Below the pieces are notes generated by a model, which saw nothing but the letters and a program-made list of their open reading frames with translations, ran no database searches and was not told the origin of the DNA. From Streptomyces sp. NBC_00154 (GTDB taxonomy: Bacteria; Actinomycetota; Actinomycetes; Streptomycetales; Streptomycetaceae), in contig NZ_JAPEMI010000001.1 of the NCBI RefSeq assembly GCF_026342835.1, positions 1,928,501 to 1,992,500 of the forward strand: DNA of 64,000 bases, read 5' to 3'. Shown here one piece after another: positions 1 through 10,623 of the stretch; the first letter of the stretch is position 1, and each line of letters opens with the position of its first letter. The position numbers were made by a program, and so were the translations under genes.

Positions 1-1539
1 CGGGATGGTCGGCATGTAGTTGACCAGCTCCTTCTCGATCTCCTGGTACCCCTTGACCGACTCGTCGAGCGTGGCGGCGGAGTCCGCAGCCGCGATCTTC
101 TTGTCGAGGTCCTTGTTGGAGAAGAAGCCGTTGTTGCCGGCCGCACCCGTACGGAACAGGTCGCTGATGAAGTTCGCGTTCACCGGGTAGTCGAGCACCC
201 AGCCGCCGCGGTAGAACGACTTGACCTGCTTGGCGTCACGGGCGTTCAGGTCGGCCTGGAAGTCGGCCTTCGAGTCACCGGCGCACGCGACGCCGGTCGC
301 CTGGGTGATGCTGTTGCAGACAGCCTCGACCCATTCCTTGTGACCGCCGTCGGCGTTGAACTGGATGTAGATCTTGTTACCCGGAACACCGCCGCCCTCC
401 TTGATGAGAGCCTTGGCCTTCGTCGGGTTGTACGTGGTGACGTCACCCGCGACGTTCGGCTGGTAGCCGAGAACACCCTTGGCGACCCAGCCCGTGGCCG
501 GCTCGCGGGTGCCCTGGAGCACCGTCTTGGTGATGGTGTCGCGGTCGATCGCCATCGACAGGCCCTGCAGGACCTTCGGGTCGGTGTTCTTCCACTGCTT
601 GGTGTACATGGCGACACCGAGCGTCTGGATCGCGGAGTACGGCTTGTCCACCGCGCGGTCACCGAGGTCGGACCGGTAGACCGGGAGGTCCTTCGGCGCG
701 ATCTGGCGCAGCACGTCGACGTTGCCGGACTTCAGGTCCTCGTAGGCGGTCTCGAGGGTGGTGTAGTTCTTGAAGATCACACCACCGTTCTTCGCCTTGT
801 CGGGACCCTTGTAGTCGTCGTTGCGGACGACCTTGATCTGCTTCTTGTGGTCCCAGCTGACGAACTTGTACGCGCCGTTGCCGACCGGCTTCTCACCGGC
901 GGCCTTCGGGTCCGCGTAGAAGGACTCCGGCAGCGGCGAGAAGACCGTGTAGCCGAGCTTGTACGCGAAGTACGGCAGCGGGTTGTTGAGCTCGATGGTG
1001 AAGGTGTAGTCGTCGACGACCTTCAGACCCGACATGGCGTCTTTCTTCGGCTTGGCCTTCTCGTCCTCGGGGTGGACGTCGGCGAAGCCCTTGATGTCGG
1101 CGAACCAGGACGCGTTGGTCTGGGCGTTCTTGATGTTCGCGGCCCAGTTCCACGCCTTGACGTAGGACTCGGCGGTGACCGGCGTTCCGTCGTGGAACTT
1201 CCAGTCCTTCTTGAGCTTGACCGTCCAGAGCTTGCTGTCCTTGGTGTCGACAGACTCGGCGTTCACCATCACGAGCTTGCCGGCCGGGTCGTAGTCGACC
1301 AGCTGCGAGAAGATCGCGTCGGTGACGATGCTGCCGTTCGACTCCATCGTGTTCGCCGGCTGCAGCGGGTTCTGCGGCTCGCCGACCTCGACGGAGAAGA
1401 TGCCGTTGGCGTTGACAGCACCCTTGCCGCTGTCGCCCCCCTTGCCCTTGCCTTCGTCACTGCCGCCACCACAAGCGGTCGCAGCCAGGGCGATGATGGC
1501 CGCTCCCGCGACCCACTTGGCGCTCTTGGCACCACGCAT
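1..1539 (-). CDS. Oligopeptide ABC transporter substrate-binding lipoprotein (SBP_bac_5), 3' end beyond window
   Basis: Periplasmic-type peptide-binding subunit of an Opp/Dpp/BldK-class ABC importer, anchored outside the membrane. The N-terminus is a lipoprotein signal (MRGAKSAKWVAG, lipobox LAATAC, Cys22), followed by a Gly/Ser/Lys linker and the family-5 binding fold: WTVKLKKDWKFHDGTPVTA near residue 105, and WVAKGVLGY and YNPTKAKALI further on. The ATG at 1539 is chosen because a strong GAGGAGG lies just upstream. 513 codons are present and the reading frame runs off base 1, so only the last few dozen residues should be missing. It has its own 400-base upstream region, so it probably heads an operon whose permease and ATPase genes lie outside the window. 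Orthology to BldKB is possible from locus memory but cannot be shown here. Confidence 0.93.
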   Translation of the reverse strand, partial: MRGAKSAKWVAGAAIIALAATACGGGSDEGKGKGGDSGKGAVNANGIFSVEVGEPQNPLQPANTMESNGSIVTDAIFSQLVDYDPAGKLVMVNAESVDTKDSKLWTVKLKKDWKFHDGTPVTAESYVKAWNWAANIKNAQTNASWFADIKGFADVHPEDEKAKPKKDAMSGLKVVDDYTFTIELNNPLPYFAYKLGYTVFSPLPESFYADPKAAGEKPVGNGAYKFVSWDHKKQIKVVRNDDYKGPDKAKNGGVIFKNYTTLETAYEDLKSGNVDVLRQIAPKDLPVYRSDLGDRAVDKPYSAIQTLGVAMYTKQWKNTDPKVLQGLSMAIDRDTITKTVLQGTREPATGWVAKGVLGYQPNVAGDVTTYNPTKAKALIKEGGGVPGNKIYIQFNADGGHKEWVEAVCNSITQATGVACAGDSKADFQADLNARDAKQVKSFYRGGWVLDYPVNANFISDLFRTGAAGNNGFFSNKDLDKKIAAADSAATLDESVKGYQEIEKELVNYMPTIP

Positions 1540-1945
1540 GGGTTTCCTCCTCATGAGTCCACTTTTGACTACAAGAAAGGCACTGGCTTGATACACCGAC
1601 ACCCCTGACGGTGATCGTTTCAGTGCCTCGAGTGTGCTCGTGAGTCGGCACTCCCCACAGTGCGTGACCCATTGACCCGAGCTCAATGGAGCCAACTATT
1701 AAGTACGCCCGGGCTGTAAACCACACTTAAAGGGTCTCGGTTTGACAACATCGACCAGGCATGGTTGACCGAAATCCGGACAAAGCGATCCCAGACAGAC
1801 ACCCGCGAAACGGACCGTTAACACATGTTCCGGAGAGCGACGCCCGATATCCGGACACCTCGGGCAGGAAAACGAGTTGACGAAAAACCCGGGCCCCCAC
1901 AGTGTCTGCGGGGGCCCGGGCCCTGTGTCAATGGGTCGTACGGGG
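1540..1945. other. Intergenic region between typA and the peptide-binding protein gene
   Basis: No credible gene is seen. The part at 1680-1800 is AT-richer than its surroundings and should hold the minus-strand promoter of the binding-protein gene. The part at 1888-1920 holds the typA terminator hairpin. Long open frames crossing it lack coding character and are antisense shadows of the flanking genes. Confidence 0.6.
1883..1920 (-). terminator. Rho-independent terminator of typA
   Basis: Two 13-base arms (1888-1900 and 1908-1920, one mismatch) form a very GC-rich stem with a 7-base loop. On the minus strand it is followed by a run of five T (1884-1888 read in reverse). It lies 26 bases past the typA stop. 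Confidence 0.85.
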
Positions 1946-3817
<1,872 letters not shown>

Positions 3818-3955
3818 GGGTGGCTTGCGCTTCTCTCGGATCGTGGGATCAGGCGTCTTAGTCGGTCTCAAGTCCTGGTACGCCCGCCGGGCGGACGCGC
3901 CACGGCTACCCCCCATGGTACGGGGCTGGCGCCGTAGCGGCTTCCCGGGCAGGTG

Positions 3956-4642
3956 TTACCAGTGACAGGAGAGGCGCACCGCTTCACGGGCCGCTGCCGA
4001 TGCGTGCTTGGTCAGCGGCGTTTCACACCTGATGTCTCCGCCGCCCGAAGAGGTCCGGTTCACCACGTGCCCGACGGCCTCTTCCCTCTGCTTTCCAGGA
4101 CCGCAGGAGTGGCGGAAATCGGTCTCGATCAGCTGTACCGAGCTGAACTCCACAAGGTGTCCGGCAGCGCCGCTGAATTCACCGCCGGCGTTGTCGACAG
4201 GCGCATATTCTCCCGGTTCGCCCAGCCCCGACGTCTCGTCCCGCTTCTCCGCCAGACCGAGGTGAACGCCGAGCGCGAGCAGCACGGCGTCGTTGTCCGG
4301 CGAGGTCCCGTCGGTTCCTTCGGTCCGTACGGACGCCATGTCCGTACGCAGGCGGCGCATCGGCTGGGTGAACCCGGCGCCCTTGGCGCCGGTGAGGTGC
4401 TGGGGCTCGGTGACCCCGTTGAGCACCCACCGATGCCGGGCGTCAAACCAGGTGCAAGTGCCACCTTTGCCGGGCCGGGGCCGTGATTCCGTAACGGGAA
4501 CGTTGCCCTTGCCGGTCCTGGCGGCCGTCGGCGAACCGTCCGACCGCGGCTGCTCGCGGGTGGTTCCGTCACTCGACGTACAGGCGCTCACGCCCGTCGC
4601 CATGACGGCAGCGACCGCTACGGCTGCCGGTGTCCTCTTCAT
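3956..4642 (-). CDS. Putative secreted lipoprotein of unknown function
   Basis: 228 residues beginning MKRTPAAVAVAAVMATG with lipobox VSAC (Cys21) and a Ser/Thr/Arg-rich linker, so it should be lipid-anchored outside the membrane. The body has four further Cys (CTWFDARHRW, HSCGPG, IRC, LSC), compatible with two disulfides as in DUF3558-like Streptomyces lipoproteins, but I do not recognise the family with confidence. The ATG at 4642 is preferred over the upstream ATG at 4681 because it starts the signal peptide and has GGGGGCGG upstream. Same strand as its neighbours but separated from both by more than 130 bases, so probably transcribed alone. Confidence 0.75.
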   Translation of the reverse strand: MKRTPAAVAVAAVMATGVSACTSSDGTTREQPRSDGSPTAARTGKGNVPVTESRPRPGKGGTCTWFDARHRWVLNGVTEPQHLTGAKGAGFTQPMRRLRTDMASVRTEGTDGTSPDNDAVLLALGVHLGLAEKRDETSGLGEPGEYAPVDNAGGEFSGAAGHLVEFSSVQLIETDFRHSCGPGKQREEAVGHVVNRTSSGGGDIRCETPLTKHASAAAREAVRLSCHW

Positions 4643-4931
4643 GTTTCCGCCCCCGTGGTCATGTCTTCCGGTGAATTTCACCGGTGGTCATGGCCATGGT
4701 CCCCGGGGCGGGACGGCTGCATTCGGGACTTGAGCAGCTTCAGAGGTGGGGCTCCGAAGCTGCGGGACTCTGAGGTGCGGGCTAGGAGTTGGGGCTCCGG
4801 GGTGGGGGCTCTCAGAGGTGGGGAGATGGAGCGGCTACCCGGGTCAACAGGTGCTCATGACCTTGCCCGCCGGGACCGCGGCGGGCAAGAGACTTGAGCC
4901 AGTTCTGAGCTTCAGTTGAGGTTCTGACCTG
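4643..4931. other. Intergenic region with G-rich imperfect repeats
   Basis: Between 4740 and 4830 there are several imperfect copies of a GGTGGGGCTC-like unit. No gene was recognised. The 3' hairpin of the next minus-strand gene lies at 4862-4889. Confidence 0.5.
4862..4889 (-). terminator. Hairpin terminator of the second peptide-binding protein gene
   Basis: Perfect 10-base arms CTTGCCCGCC / GGCGGGCAAG (4862-4871, 4880-4889) with an 8-base loop, about 40 bases past the stop codon of the minus-strand gene ending at 4932. No T-run, as is common in high-GC actinomycetes. Confidence 0.65.
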
Positions 4932-7271
4932 CTACTTCTTACGATTCGCGGGGGAACCGGCCGCTTGCTGCTTCTTGAAACCGATGTCCTGGTAGTGGGG
5001 CACTCCGAAGCCGAAGGCGCCGACGTTCACGAGCTTCCTGTCGGTGGCCACCAGCTGCGGACGCTGATAGAGCGGAATCGACGCTGCGGCGGCCCAGATG
5101 CGGGCGTCGGCCTGCTTCATCAGATCCTGGGCGGCGCCTTCGTCGAGCTCGGAGAGCGCCTGGTCGAAGAGCTGGTCGATGTGGTCCGTACCGACGCGGG
5201 TGTAGTTCTGCTCGACGAGCAGCGAGCCGTCGGTGGCGGGCACGGGCTTGGCGAAGATCGGCCGGTCGTCGGTGGCCGGGTAGGCGGTGGCGGGCCAGGA
5301 GTACAGCGCCAGGTCGTAGGCGCCCGAGGCGACATGGTCCTTGAAGTAGCCGGCGTCCGCCACCTTGATGATCTCCGTGCGGATGCCGATCGAATCGAGC
5401 ATGGCCGAAATCTTCTCCCCGACGGTCCGCAGAGACTCCGAGCCGGGACCGGACGGCAGGACGAAACGCAAGGTCAGCGGCTTGCCGTCCTTGCCCAGCG
5501 TGTCGCGGACGGAGTCGGCGGCCTTGGCCGGAGCCGCGGGGGCCGCGGTGCCCATGGGGGCATAGGCGCCGGCGGCACCTCCCGGCCCGCGGTTCTGTCC
5601 GGTGACCTTGCCGCGGGAGCTCTCGGCGGTGCTGGTGTCGGCGACGGCAACGGCGGACGTGAAGGCGTCCGCCTGGCGCAGCAGGGCGGCGCTCTGGACG
5701 GCGGCGGCCGGGGCGGGGGCGAGGACGTGGCCGGGGCTGGTGTCCTCGTCCACGCGCGGCTTGTTGTCGTCGCCGGGCTTGTTGTCGTCGCTCTTGTCGG
5801 CCTTCGTGGCCTTGTCGGCCGTCTCCGCCTTGCCGTGCTCGCCTCCCTTCACCTTCTCGCCCTTGCTGCCCGCCTTCGTACCGTCGGACTTCTTCTTCGT
5901 CGCACCGCCCGGCGTCCAGCCGGCTTCGGCCAGCAGCGCCTGCGCCTTCTTGGTGTCCTGCTCGCCGAGTGCGGCGCTGTTGTCCTGATATCCGGGCTGC
6001 CCGGCCAGCGCCAGGTGGCTGCCGAGCGGCGCGGCGGGCAGGCCGAGCGGCCCCAGTACGGTGTCGACGAGCTCCTGACGGTTGAGGGCGCGGGCCACCG
6101 CGCGGCGTACCCGTTCGTCGGCGAGCGGCCCGGACTCACCGTTCAGCGCGAGCTGCGTGTAGGCGGGCTCCAACGACTTGCGTACGACATAGGCGCGCAG
6201 CCCGTCCTGCTCGGTGGCGTACACCTCCGCCGCTTTCCGGGTCTTCTCCCGACTCGCCCGGGCGGCCGCCGCGGCCTTCTCGTCGGAGCCGTGCGCCAGG
6301 GCCCAGGAGCGCAGTGCGGCGGCGGGGCCGATCTCGGAGCCGGGGCCGTGGGTGAGCGGCTGGCCGTTCTCTCCCTTGTCACGCGCCGCGGCCACGATCC
6401 GGTGCGCCGCTGCGGCGTCGATGTCGGCGATGTCGACCTTGCCGCCGACCAGTGCCTGGACTCGGTCCTGCGGCTTGACCGCCCGGAAGACCAGCGAGTC
6501 GAGCTTGGCCGGGCTGCCCCACCAGTGCGGGTTGCGGGTCAGGGTGACGGCGCCCGCGCTCTTGTTCACGCTGCGCAGCCGAAACGGTCCTGAGGTGGCC
6601 GCGAGGGTGGTGCGCGCCCGGTCGTTGAAGGCGGTCGGGGAGCTGGTGACCTGCTTCGGGTACAGCGGGGAGAAAAGGGAGCGCCAGTCCCCGTACGGCT
6701 TGGCAAAGGTGACCCGGACCTCCAGGTCGGTCTTGCCGCGCTCGATCCGCTCGATCCGGTCGTAGCCGGCGTTGCGGGCGGTCCAGAACGCCGAGTCCTT
6801 GCCGCTCAGCGCGCGCCACTGGGCGACGAAGTCGGGGGCCCCGATCTCCCGGCCGTCGCTCCAGACGGCCTGCTGGTTGAGCCGGTAGAGCACGACCTGC
6901 TTGGGCTCGCGCTCGATGACCTTCGCCGATTCCAGATAGTCGGAGTTCATGTGGGGGGTGCCCTTGGTGTCCAGCGGGAAGAGCGTCGGCAGCAGGGCCC
7001 CGGTGATGCGCGTGGTCGTGGCGTCGGCGTCCGCCTGGAAGGCGTTGAAGGTGGTGGGCATCGCATCGATCGCCCAGTTGACCGTTCCTCCGTCGGCGAC
7101 CAGGTCCCGGCCGGCGGGGGCGACATCCTGCGGCACCACGATGGCGACGGTGGTCACTCTGTCCGAACTGGTGCACCCGGCCAGCGCGGGGATCGTGAGC
7201 ACACCCGTCGCGAGGAGCGCGAGCGAGCGGCGCTTTCGGACTGTCCCGCGCGGGACGCCGACGTGGGACAT
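4932..7271 (-). CDS. Large ABC transporter family substrate-binding lipoprotein (peptide-binding, SBP_bac_5)
   Basis: 779 residues, longer than the usual 530-600 for this family. Sec lipoprotein signal MSHVGVPRGTVRKRRSLALLA with lipobox LAGC (Cys32). The two halves of a family-5 binding fold are visible: GGTVNWAIDAMPTTFNAFQ through SPLYPKQV and RVRRAVARALNRQELVDTVL, then LTLRFVLPSGPG through LYSWPATAYP near the C-terminus. They are separated by about 140 residues of Lys/Asp/Gly-rich low-complexity sequence (KKKSDGTKAGSKGEK onward, then AAAVQSAALLRQ). The insertion most likely loops out of the second lobe. No permease or ATPase gene is adjacent, so it either serves a transporter encoded elsewhere or has a sensing role. 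The ATG at 7271 is the first plausible start before the signal peptide. Confidence 0.88.
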   Translation of the reverse strand: MSHVGVPRGTVRKRRSLALLATGVLTIPALAGCTSSDRVTTVAIVVPQDVAPAGRDLVADGGTVNWAIDAMPTTFNAFQADADATTTRITGALLPTLFPLDTKGTPHMNSDYLESAKVIEREPKQVVLYRLNQQAVWSDGREIGAPDFVAQWRALSGKDSAFWTARNAGYDRIERIERGKTDLEVRVTFAKPYGDWRSLFSPLYPKQVTSSPTAFNDRARTTLAATSGPFRLRSVNKSAGAVTLTRNPHWWGSPAKLDSLVFRAVKPQDRVQALVGGKVDIADIDAAAAHRIVAAARDKGENGQPLTHGPGSEIGPAAALRSWALAHGSDEKAAAAARASREKTRKAAEVYATEQDGLRAYVVRKSLEPAYTQLALNGESGPLADERVRRAVARALNRQELVDTVLGPLGLPAAPLGSHLALAGQPGYQDNSAALGEQDTKKAQALLAEAGWTPGGATKKKSDGTKAGSKGEKVKGGEHGKAETADKATKADKSDDNKPGDDNKPRVDEDTSPGHVLAPAPAAAVQSAALLRQADAFTSAVAVADTSTAESSRGKVTGQNRGPGGAAGAYAPMGTAAPAAPAKAADSVRDTLGKDGKPLTLRFVLPSGPGSESLRTVGEKISAMLDSIGIRTEIIKVADAGYFKDHVASGAYDLALYSWPATAYPATDDRPIFAKPVPATDGSLLVEQNYTRVGTDHIDQLFDQALSELDEGAAQDLMKQADARIWAAAASIPLYQRPQLVATDRKLVNVGAFGFGVPHYQDIGFKKQQAAGSPANRKK

Positions 7272-7554
7272 GGCTGATACCTCCGGGGCCGGCCCGGCCC
7301 ACCCGCAGACGGATGGGCCGGATTGTGCTTTTTAGTGGCATTTGCAGTTGATCACACTGGTTCCGCTCATCCACTGAAGGTGCCCACGCGCGAGAGTCGG
7401 CGCCGACACGGCGCACCGGCCCCGAACCTCACCCGGGCGGCGGAGCGTCCGATCAAGACGGAACGGCCCGCTCTCTTCCCAAAGGAGATGTGACGCGCGA
7501 CACTCGCATGCGCATGAGCATTGCCACCCGCGACTGCGGAAGTGAGAGCAAGTC

Positions 7555-7821
7555 ATGTCACTGAAAGACGAGTTGACAGCTGTTCAGCACTGTCTCGACG
7601 ACCTGGCCCGCACCGTCGGACGGCTGGAGCGGAGCCTTGCGCAGCTGCGCACGGCCGAAGCCGGTCCGCGGCCGCCCGGCGCCGCCGGTGGCACCGACCC
7701 CGCCGACGGCGCCGTCACGGTCACCGACGTCATCACGATCACCGAGGCGCCGTACGACGCCACCCTGTGGACGGACTCGGACGACGAGGGTCTGGGCGTC
7801 CGCGGCAGGCACGCCCCCTAG
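7555..7821 (+). CDS. Small acidic protein encoded upstream of succinate dehydrogenase
   Basis: 88 residues. The N-terminal 40 residues form a predicted amphipathic helix or coiled coil (MSLKDELTAVQHCLDDLARTVGRLERSLAQL, shown in part). The C-terminal half is acidic and disordered, with TVTDVITITEAPYDATLW as its only ordered-looking stretch. No domain was recognised. It ends 9 bases before the TTG start of the membrane subunit, so it is probably the first cistron of the sdh operon and could be an assembly or regulatory partner, which is inference from position only. GGAAGTGAGAG upstream serves as ribosome-binding site. Confidence 0.75.
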   Translation: MSLKDELTAVQHCLDDLARTVGRLERSLAQLRTAEAGPRPPGAAGGTDPADGAVTVTDVITITEAPYDATLWTDSDDEGLGVRGRHAP

Positions 7822-7830
7822 GAGAGTTCC

Positions 7831-8709
7831 TTGGCCACCGGAACGGAACCAAGTGCGGAACCAGGTACGGAACCACCACAACTGAAGGGGCCGGCCCGGC
7901 GCGGCGCACGCGCCCGGCCGTCCGGTGTGCACGGCGCCTCGCGGGCCGCCATCGCCGCCCGCCACCTGCGGACGGACCGCTGGTGGCTGGCGCCCGCGGT
8001 GACCGCGGGCGGGCTCCTCGCCTTCATCGTCTACTCGACGTGGCGGGCCTTCTCGAACGCGGACTACTACGCCGCCCCTTATGTGTCGCCGTTCTACTCG
8101 CCCTGCCTGGCGGAGAACTGCGCCCCTATGCGGCACGGCCCGAACTGGGAGATCTTCGGCAGTTGGTGGGGCCTCTCCCCCGCTCTGCTGATCCTGATCT
8201 TCCCGCTCGGCTTCCGGCTGACCTGCTACTACTACCGCAAGGCCTACTACCGGGGCTTCTGGGCCTCGCCCCCGGCCTGCGCGGTCGCCGAGCCGCACAC
8301 GACGTACACCGGCGAGACCCGCTTCCCGCTGATCATGCAGAACATCCACCGGTACTTCTTCTACGCCGCACTGCCGGTCGCCGGGATCCTCACGTACGAC
8401 ACCGTGCTCTCCTTCCGCGACGAGCACTACGCCTGGGGCCACATGGGCCTCGGCTCCCTGATCTTCCTCGTCAACATCGTGCTGATCTGGGCGTACACCC
8501 TGTCCTGCCACTCCTGCCGGCACATCATCGGCGGCCGGCTGCGGCACTTCTCCAAGCACCCCGTGCGCTACCGGCTGTGGGGCTGGGTGGGCCGGCTCAA
8601 CGCCCGGCACATGCTGCTGGCCTGGTCCTCCCTGATCAGCGTGGCGCTCGCCGACTTCTACGTGTATCTCGTCGCCTCCGGCGCCTTCGACGATCCGAGG
8701 TTTTTCTGA
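7831..8709 (+). CDS. sdhC: Succinate dehydrogenase/fumarate reductase membrane (cytochrome b-like) subunit
   Basis: 292 residues with a basic, Pro/Arg-rich N-terminal tail of about 45 residues and five hydrophobic segments: around APAVTAGGLLAFIVYSTW, SPALLILIFPLGFRL, FFYAALPVAGILTYD, GSLIFLVNIVLIWAY and LLAWSSLISVALADFYVYL. Several His near membrane faces (MQNIHRYF, YAWGHMGLG, SCHSCRHIIGG, NARHMLLAW) could ligate haem or bind quinone. The single five-helix subunit between the small protein and sdhA resembles type B enzymes, and there is no separate sdhD. The start is TTG, inferred from AGGAGAG at 7820-7826. Function comes mainly from context, because the sequence itself is divergent. Confidence 0.8.
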   Translation: MATGTEPSAEPGTEPPQLKGPARRGARARPSGVHGASRAAIAARHLRTDRWWLAPAVTAGGLLAFIVYSTWRAFSNADYYAAPYVSPFYSPCLAENCAPMRHGPNWEIFGSWWGLSPALLILIFPLGFRLTCYYYRKAYYRGFWASPPACAVAEPHTTYTGETRFPLIMQNIHRYFFYAALPVAGILTYDTVLSFRDEHYAWGHMGLGSLIFLVNIVLIWAYTLSCHSCRHIIGGRLRHFSKHPVRYRLWGWVGRLNARHMLLAWSSLISVALADFYVYLVASGAFDDPRFF

Positions 8710-10623
8710 ATGACAGAGCTCGAACGGCAGCAGTGGGACGTCGTCGTGGTCGGTGCCGGAGGCGCCGGGCTGCGCGCCGCCATCGAGGCACGGGAGCGCG
8801 GCGCCCGTACTGCGGTGATCTGCAAATCGCTCTTCGGCAAGGCGCACACCGTCATGGCGGAGGGCGGAATCGCCGCCTCGATGGGCAACGTGAACTCCGG
8901 GGACAACTGGCAGGTGCACTTCCGCGACACCATGCGCGGCGGGAAGTTCCTCAACCAGTGGCGGATGGCGGAGCTGCACGCCAAGGAGGCACCGGATCGG
9001 GTCTGGGAGCTGGAGACCTGGGGTGCGCTCTTCGACCGTACGCCGGACGGAAAGATCTCCCAGCGCAACTTCGGCGGCCATGAGTACCCGCGGCTCGCAC
9101 ACGTCGGGGACCGTACCGGCCTCGAACTGATCCGCACCCTCCAGCAGAAGATCGTCTCGCTGCAGCAGGAGGACTATCGCGAACACGGTGACTACGAAGC
9201 CCGGTTGAAGGTCTTCCAGGAGTGCACCGTCACCCGGGTGCTGAAGGACGGCGAGAGGGTCAGCGGTACCTTCTGCTACGAGCGGGAGTCCGGTCGCTTC
9301 TTCGTCCTCGAAGCCCCCGCGGTCGTCCTCGCCACCGGCGGCATCGGCAAGTCCTTCAAGGTGACGTCGAACTCCTGGGAGTACACCGGCGACGGCCACG
9401 CCCTCGCGCTGCTGGCGGGCGCACCCCTGCTGAACATGGAGTTCGTGCAGTTCCACCCGACCGGCATGGTCTGGCCCCCGTCGGTGAAGGGCATCCTCGT
9501 CACCGAGTCGGTGCGCGGCGACGGCGGCGTACTGCGCAACTCCGAGGGCAAGCGGTTCATGTTCGACTACGTCCCCGATGTGTTCAAGGAGAAGTACGCG
9601 CAGTCGGAGGAGGAGGGCGACCGCTGGTACGAGGATCCGGACCACAACCGCCGCCCGCCCGAGCTGCTGCCGCGCGACGAGGTCGCCCGCGCCATCAACT
9701 CCGAGGTGAAGGCGGGCCGCGGCTCTCCGCACGGTGGAGTGTTCCTGGATGTGTCGACCCGGATGCCCGCAGAGACGATCCGGCGGCGGCTGCCCTCGAT
9801 GTACCACCAGTTCAAGGAGCTGGCGGATGTCGACATCACGGCGGAGGCGATGGAGGTCGGCCCGACCTGCCACTACGTGATGGGCGGGATCGCCGTCGAC
9901 TCGGACACTGCGGCGGCCGTCGCCGTGCCCGGTCTGTTCGCCGCGGGCGAGGTCGCGGGCGGCATGCACGGCTCCAACCGGCTCGGCGGGAATTCCCTCT
10001 CCGACCTGCTGGTCTTCGGCCGGCGGGCCGGACTGCACGCCGCCGAGTACGCGGCCGGACTGTCCGCCACCCCCGAGGTGGATGACGAGCAGATCGACGA
10101 GGCAGCGGCGGAGGCCTTGCGCCCGTTCAGCGCGGAGGGCCTGGAGGACGGGGCGACGGCAGAGAATCCGTACACCCTCCACCAGGAACTCCAGCAGACG
10201 ATGAACGACCTGGTCGGCATCATCCGGCGGGCACCCGAGATGGAACAGGCCCTGGAGAAGCTGGCCGCCCTGCGGGTACGGGCGCACCGCGCCGGAGTCG
10301 AGGGGCACCGGCAGTTCAACCCCGGCTGGCACCTCTCGCTGGACCTGCGGAACATGCTGCTGGTCAGCGAGTGCATCGCCCGGGCGGCCCTGGAGCGCAC
10401 GGAGAGCCGCGGCGGTCACACCCGCGAGGACTGTCCGACGATGGAGCGCTCCTGGCGGCCGGCCAATCTGCTGTGCCGGCTGTCCGACGACGCCGTCATG
10501 AAACCGGGCGGCCAGATCGAACTCGTCCGGAGGACGACCGAACCCATCCGCCCGGATCTGCTCTCCCTCTTCGAGAAGGAGGAGCTGGTCAAGTACCTCG
10601 CCGAAGAGGAGCTGTACGAGTGA
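8710..10623 (+). CDS. sdhA: Succinate dehydrogenase/fumarate reductase flavoprotein subunit
   Basis: Catalyses succinate/fumarate interconversion with covalently bound FAD, in complex with the iron-sulfur subunit at the inner face of the membrane. 637 residues. Rossmann motif VVVGAGGAGLRAAIEA at residues 12-27, and flavin-linking region KAHTVMAEGG, where His46 matches the 8-alpha-histidyl-FAD position. It also has ATGGIGKSF, the substrate-loop ESVRGDGGVLRN, and HGSNRLGGNSLSDLLVFG near the second FAD contact. The C-terminal domain is the usual helical cap. The start ATG directly follows the sdhC stop (TGA-ATG), indicating translational coupling. Confidence 0.96.
   Translation: MTELERQQWDVVVVGAGGAGLRAAIEARERGARTAVICKSLFGKAHTVMAEGGIAASMGNVNSGDNWQVHFRDTMRGGKFLNQWRMAELHAKEAPDRVWELETWGALFDRTPDGKISQRNFGGHEYPRLAHVGDRTGLELIRTLQQKIVSLQQEDYREHGDYEARLKVFQECTVTRVLKDGERVSGTFCYERESGRFFVLEAPAVVLATGGIGKSFKVTSNSWEYTGDGHALALLAGAPLLNMEFVQFHPTGMVWPPSVKGILVTESVRGDGGVLRNSEGKRFMFDYVPDVFKEKYAQSEEEGDRWYEDPDHNRRPPELLPRDEVARAINSEVKAGRGSPHGGVFLDVSTRMPAETIRRRLPSMYHQFKELADVDITAEAMEVGPTCHYVMGGIAVDSDTAAAVAVPGLFAAGEVAGGMHGSNRLGGNSLSDLLVFGRRAGLHAAEYAAGLSATPEVDDEQIDEAAAEALRPFSAEGLEDGATAENPYTLHQELQQTMNDLVGIIRRAPEMEQALEKLAALRVRAHRAGVEGHRQFNPGWHLSLDLRNMLLVSECIARAALERTESRGGHTREDCPTMERSWRPANLLCRLSDDAVMKPGGQIELVRRTTEPIRPDLLSLFEKEELVKYLAEEELYE

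Noticed and set aside
7332-7556. 74-codon minus-strand ORF upstream of sdh
   Set aside because: Cys/Arg-rich sequence, no ribosome-binding site and overlaps the sdh promoter region.
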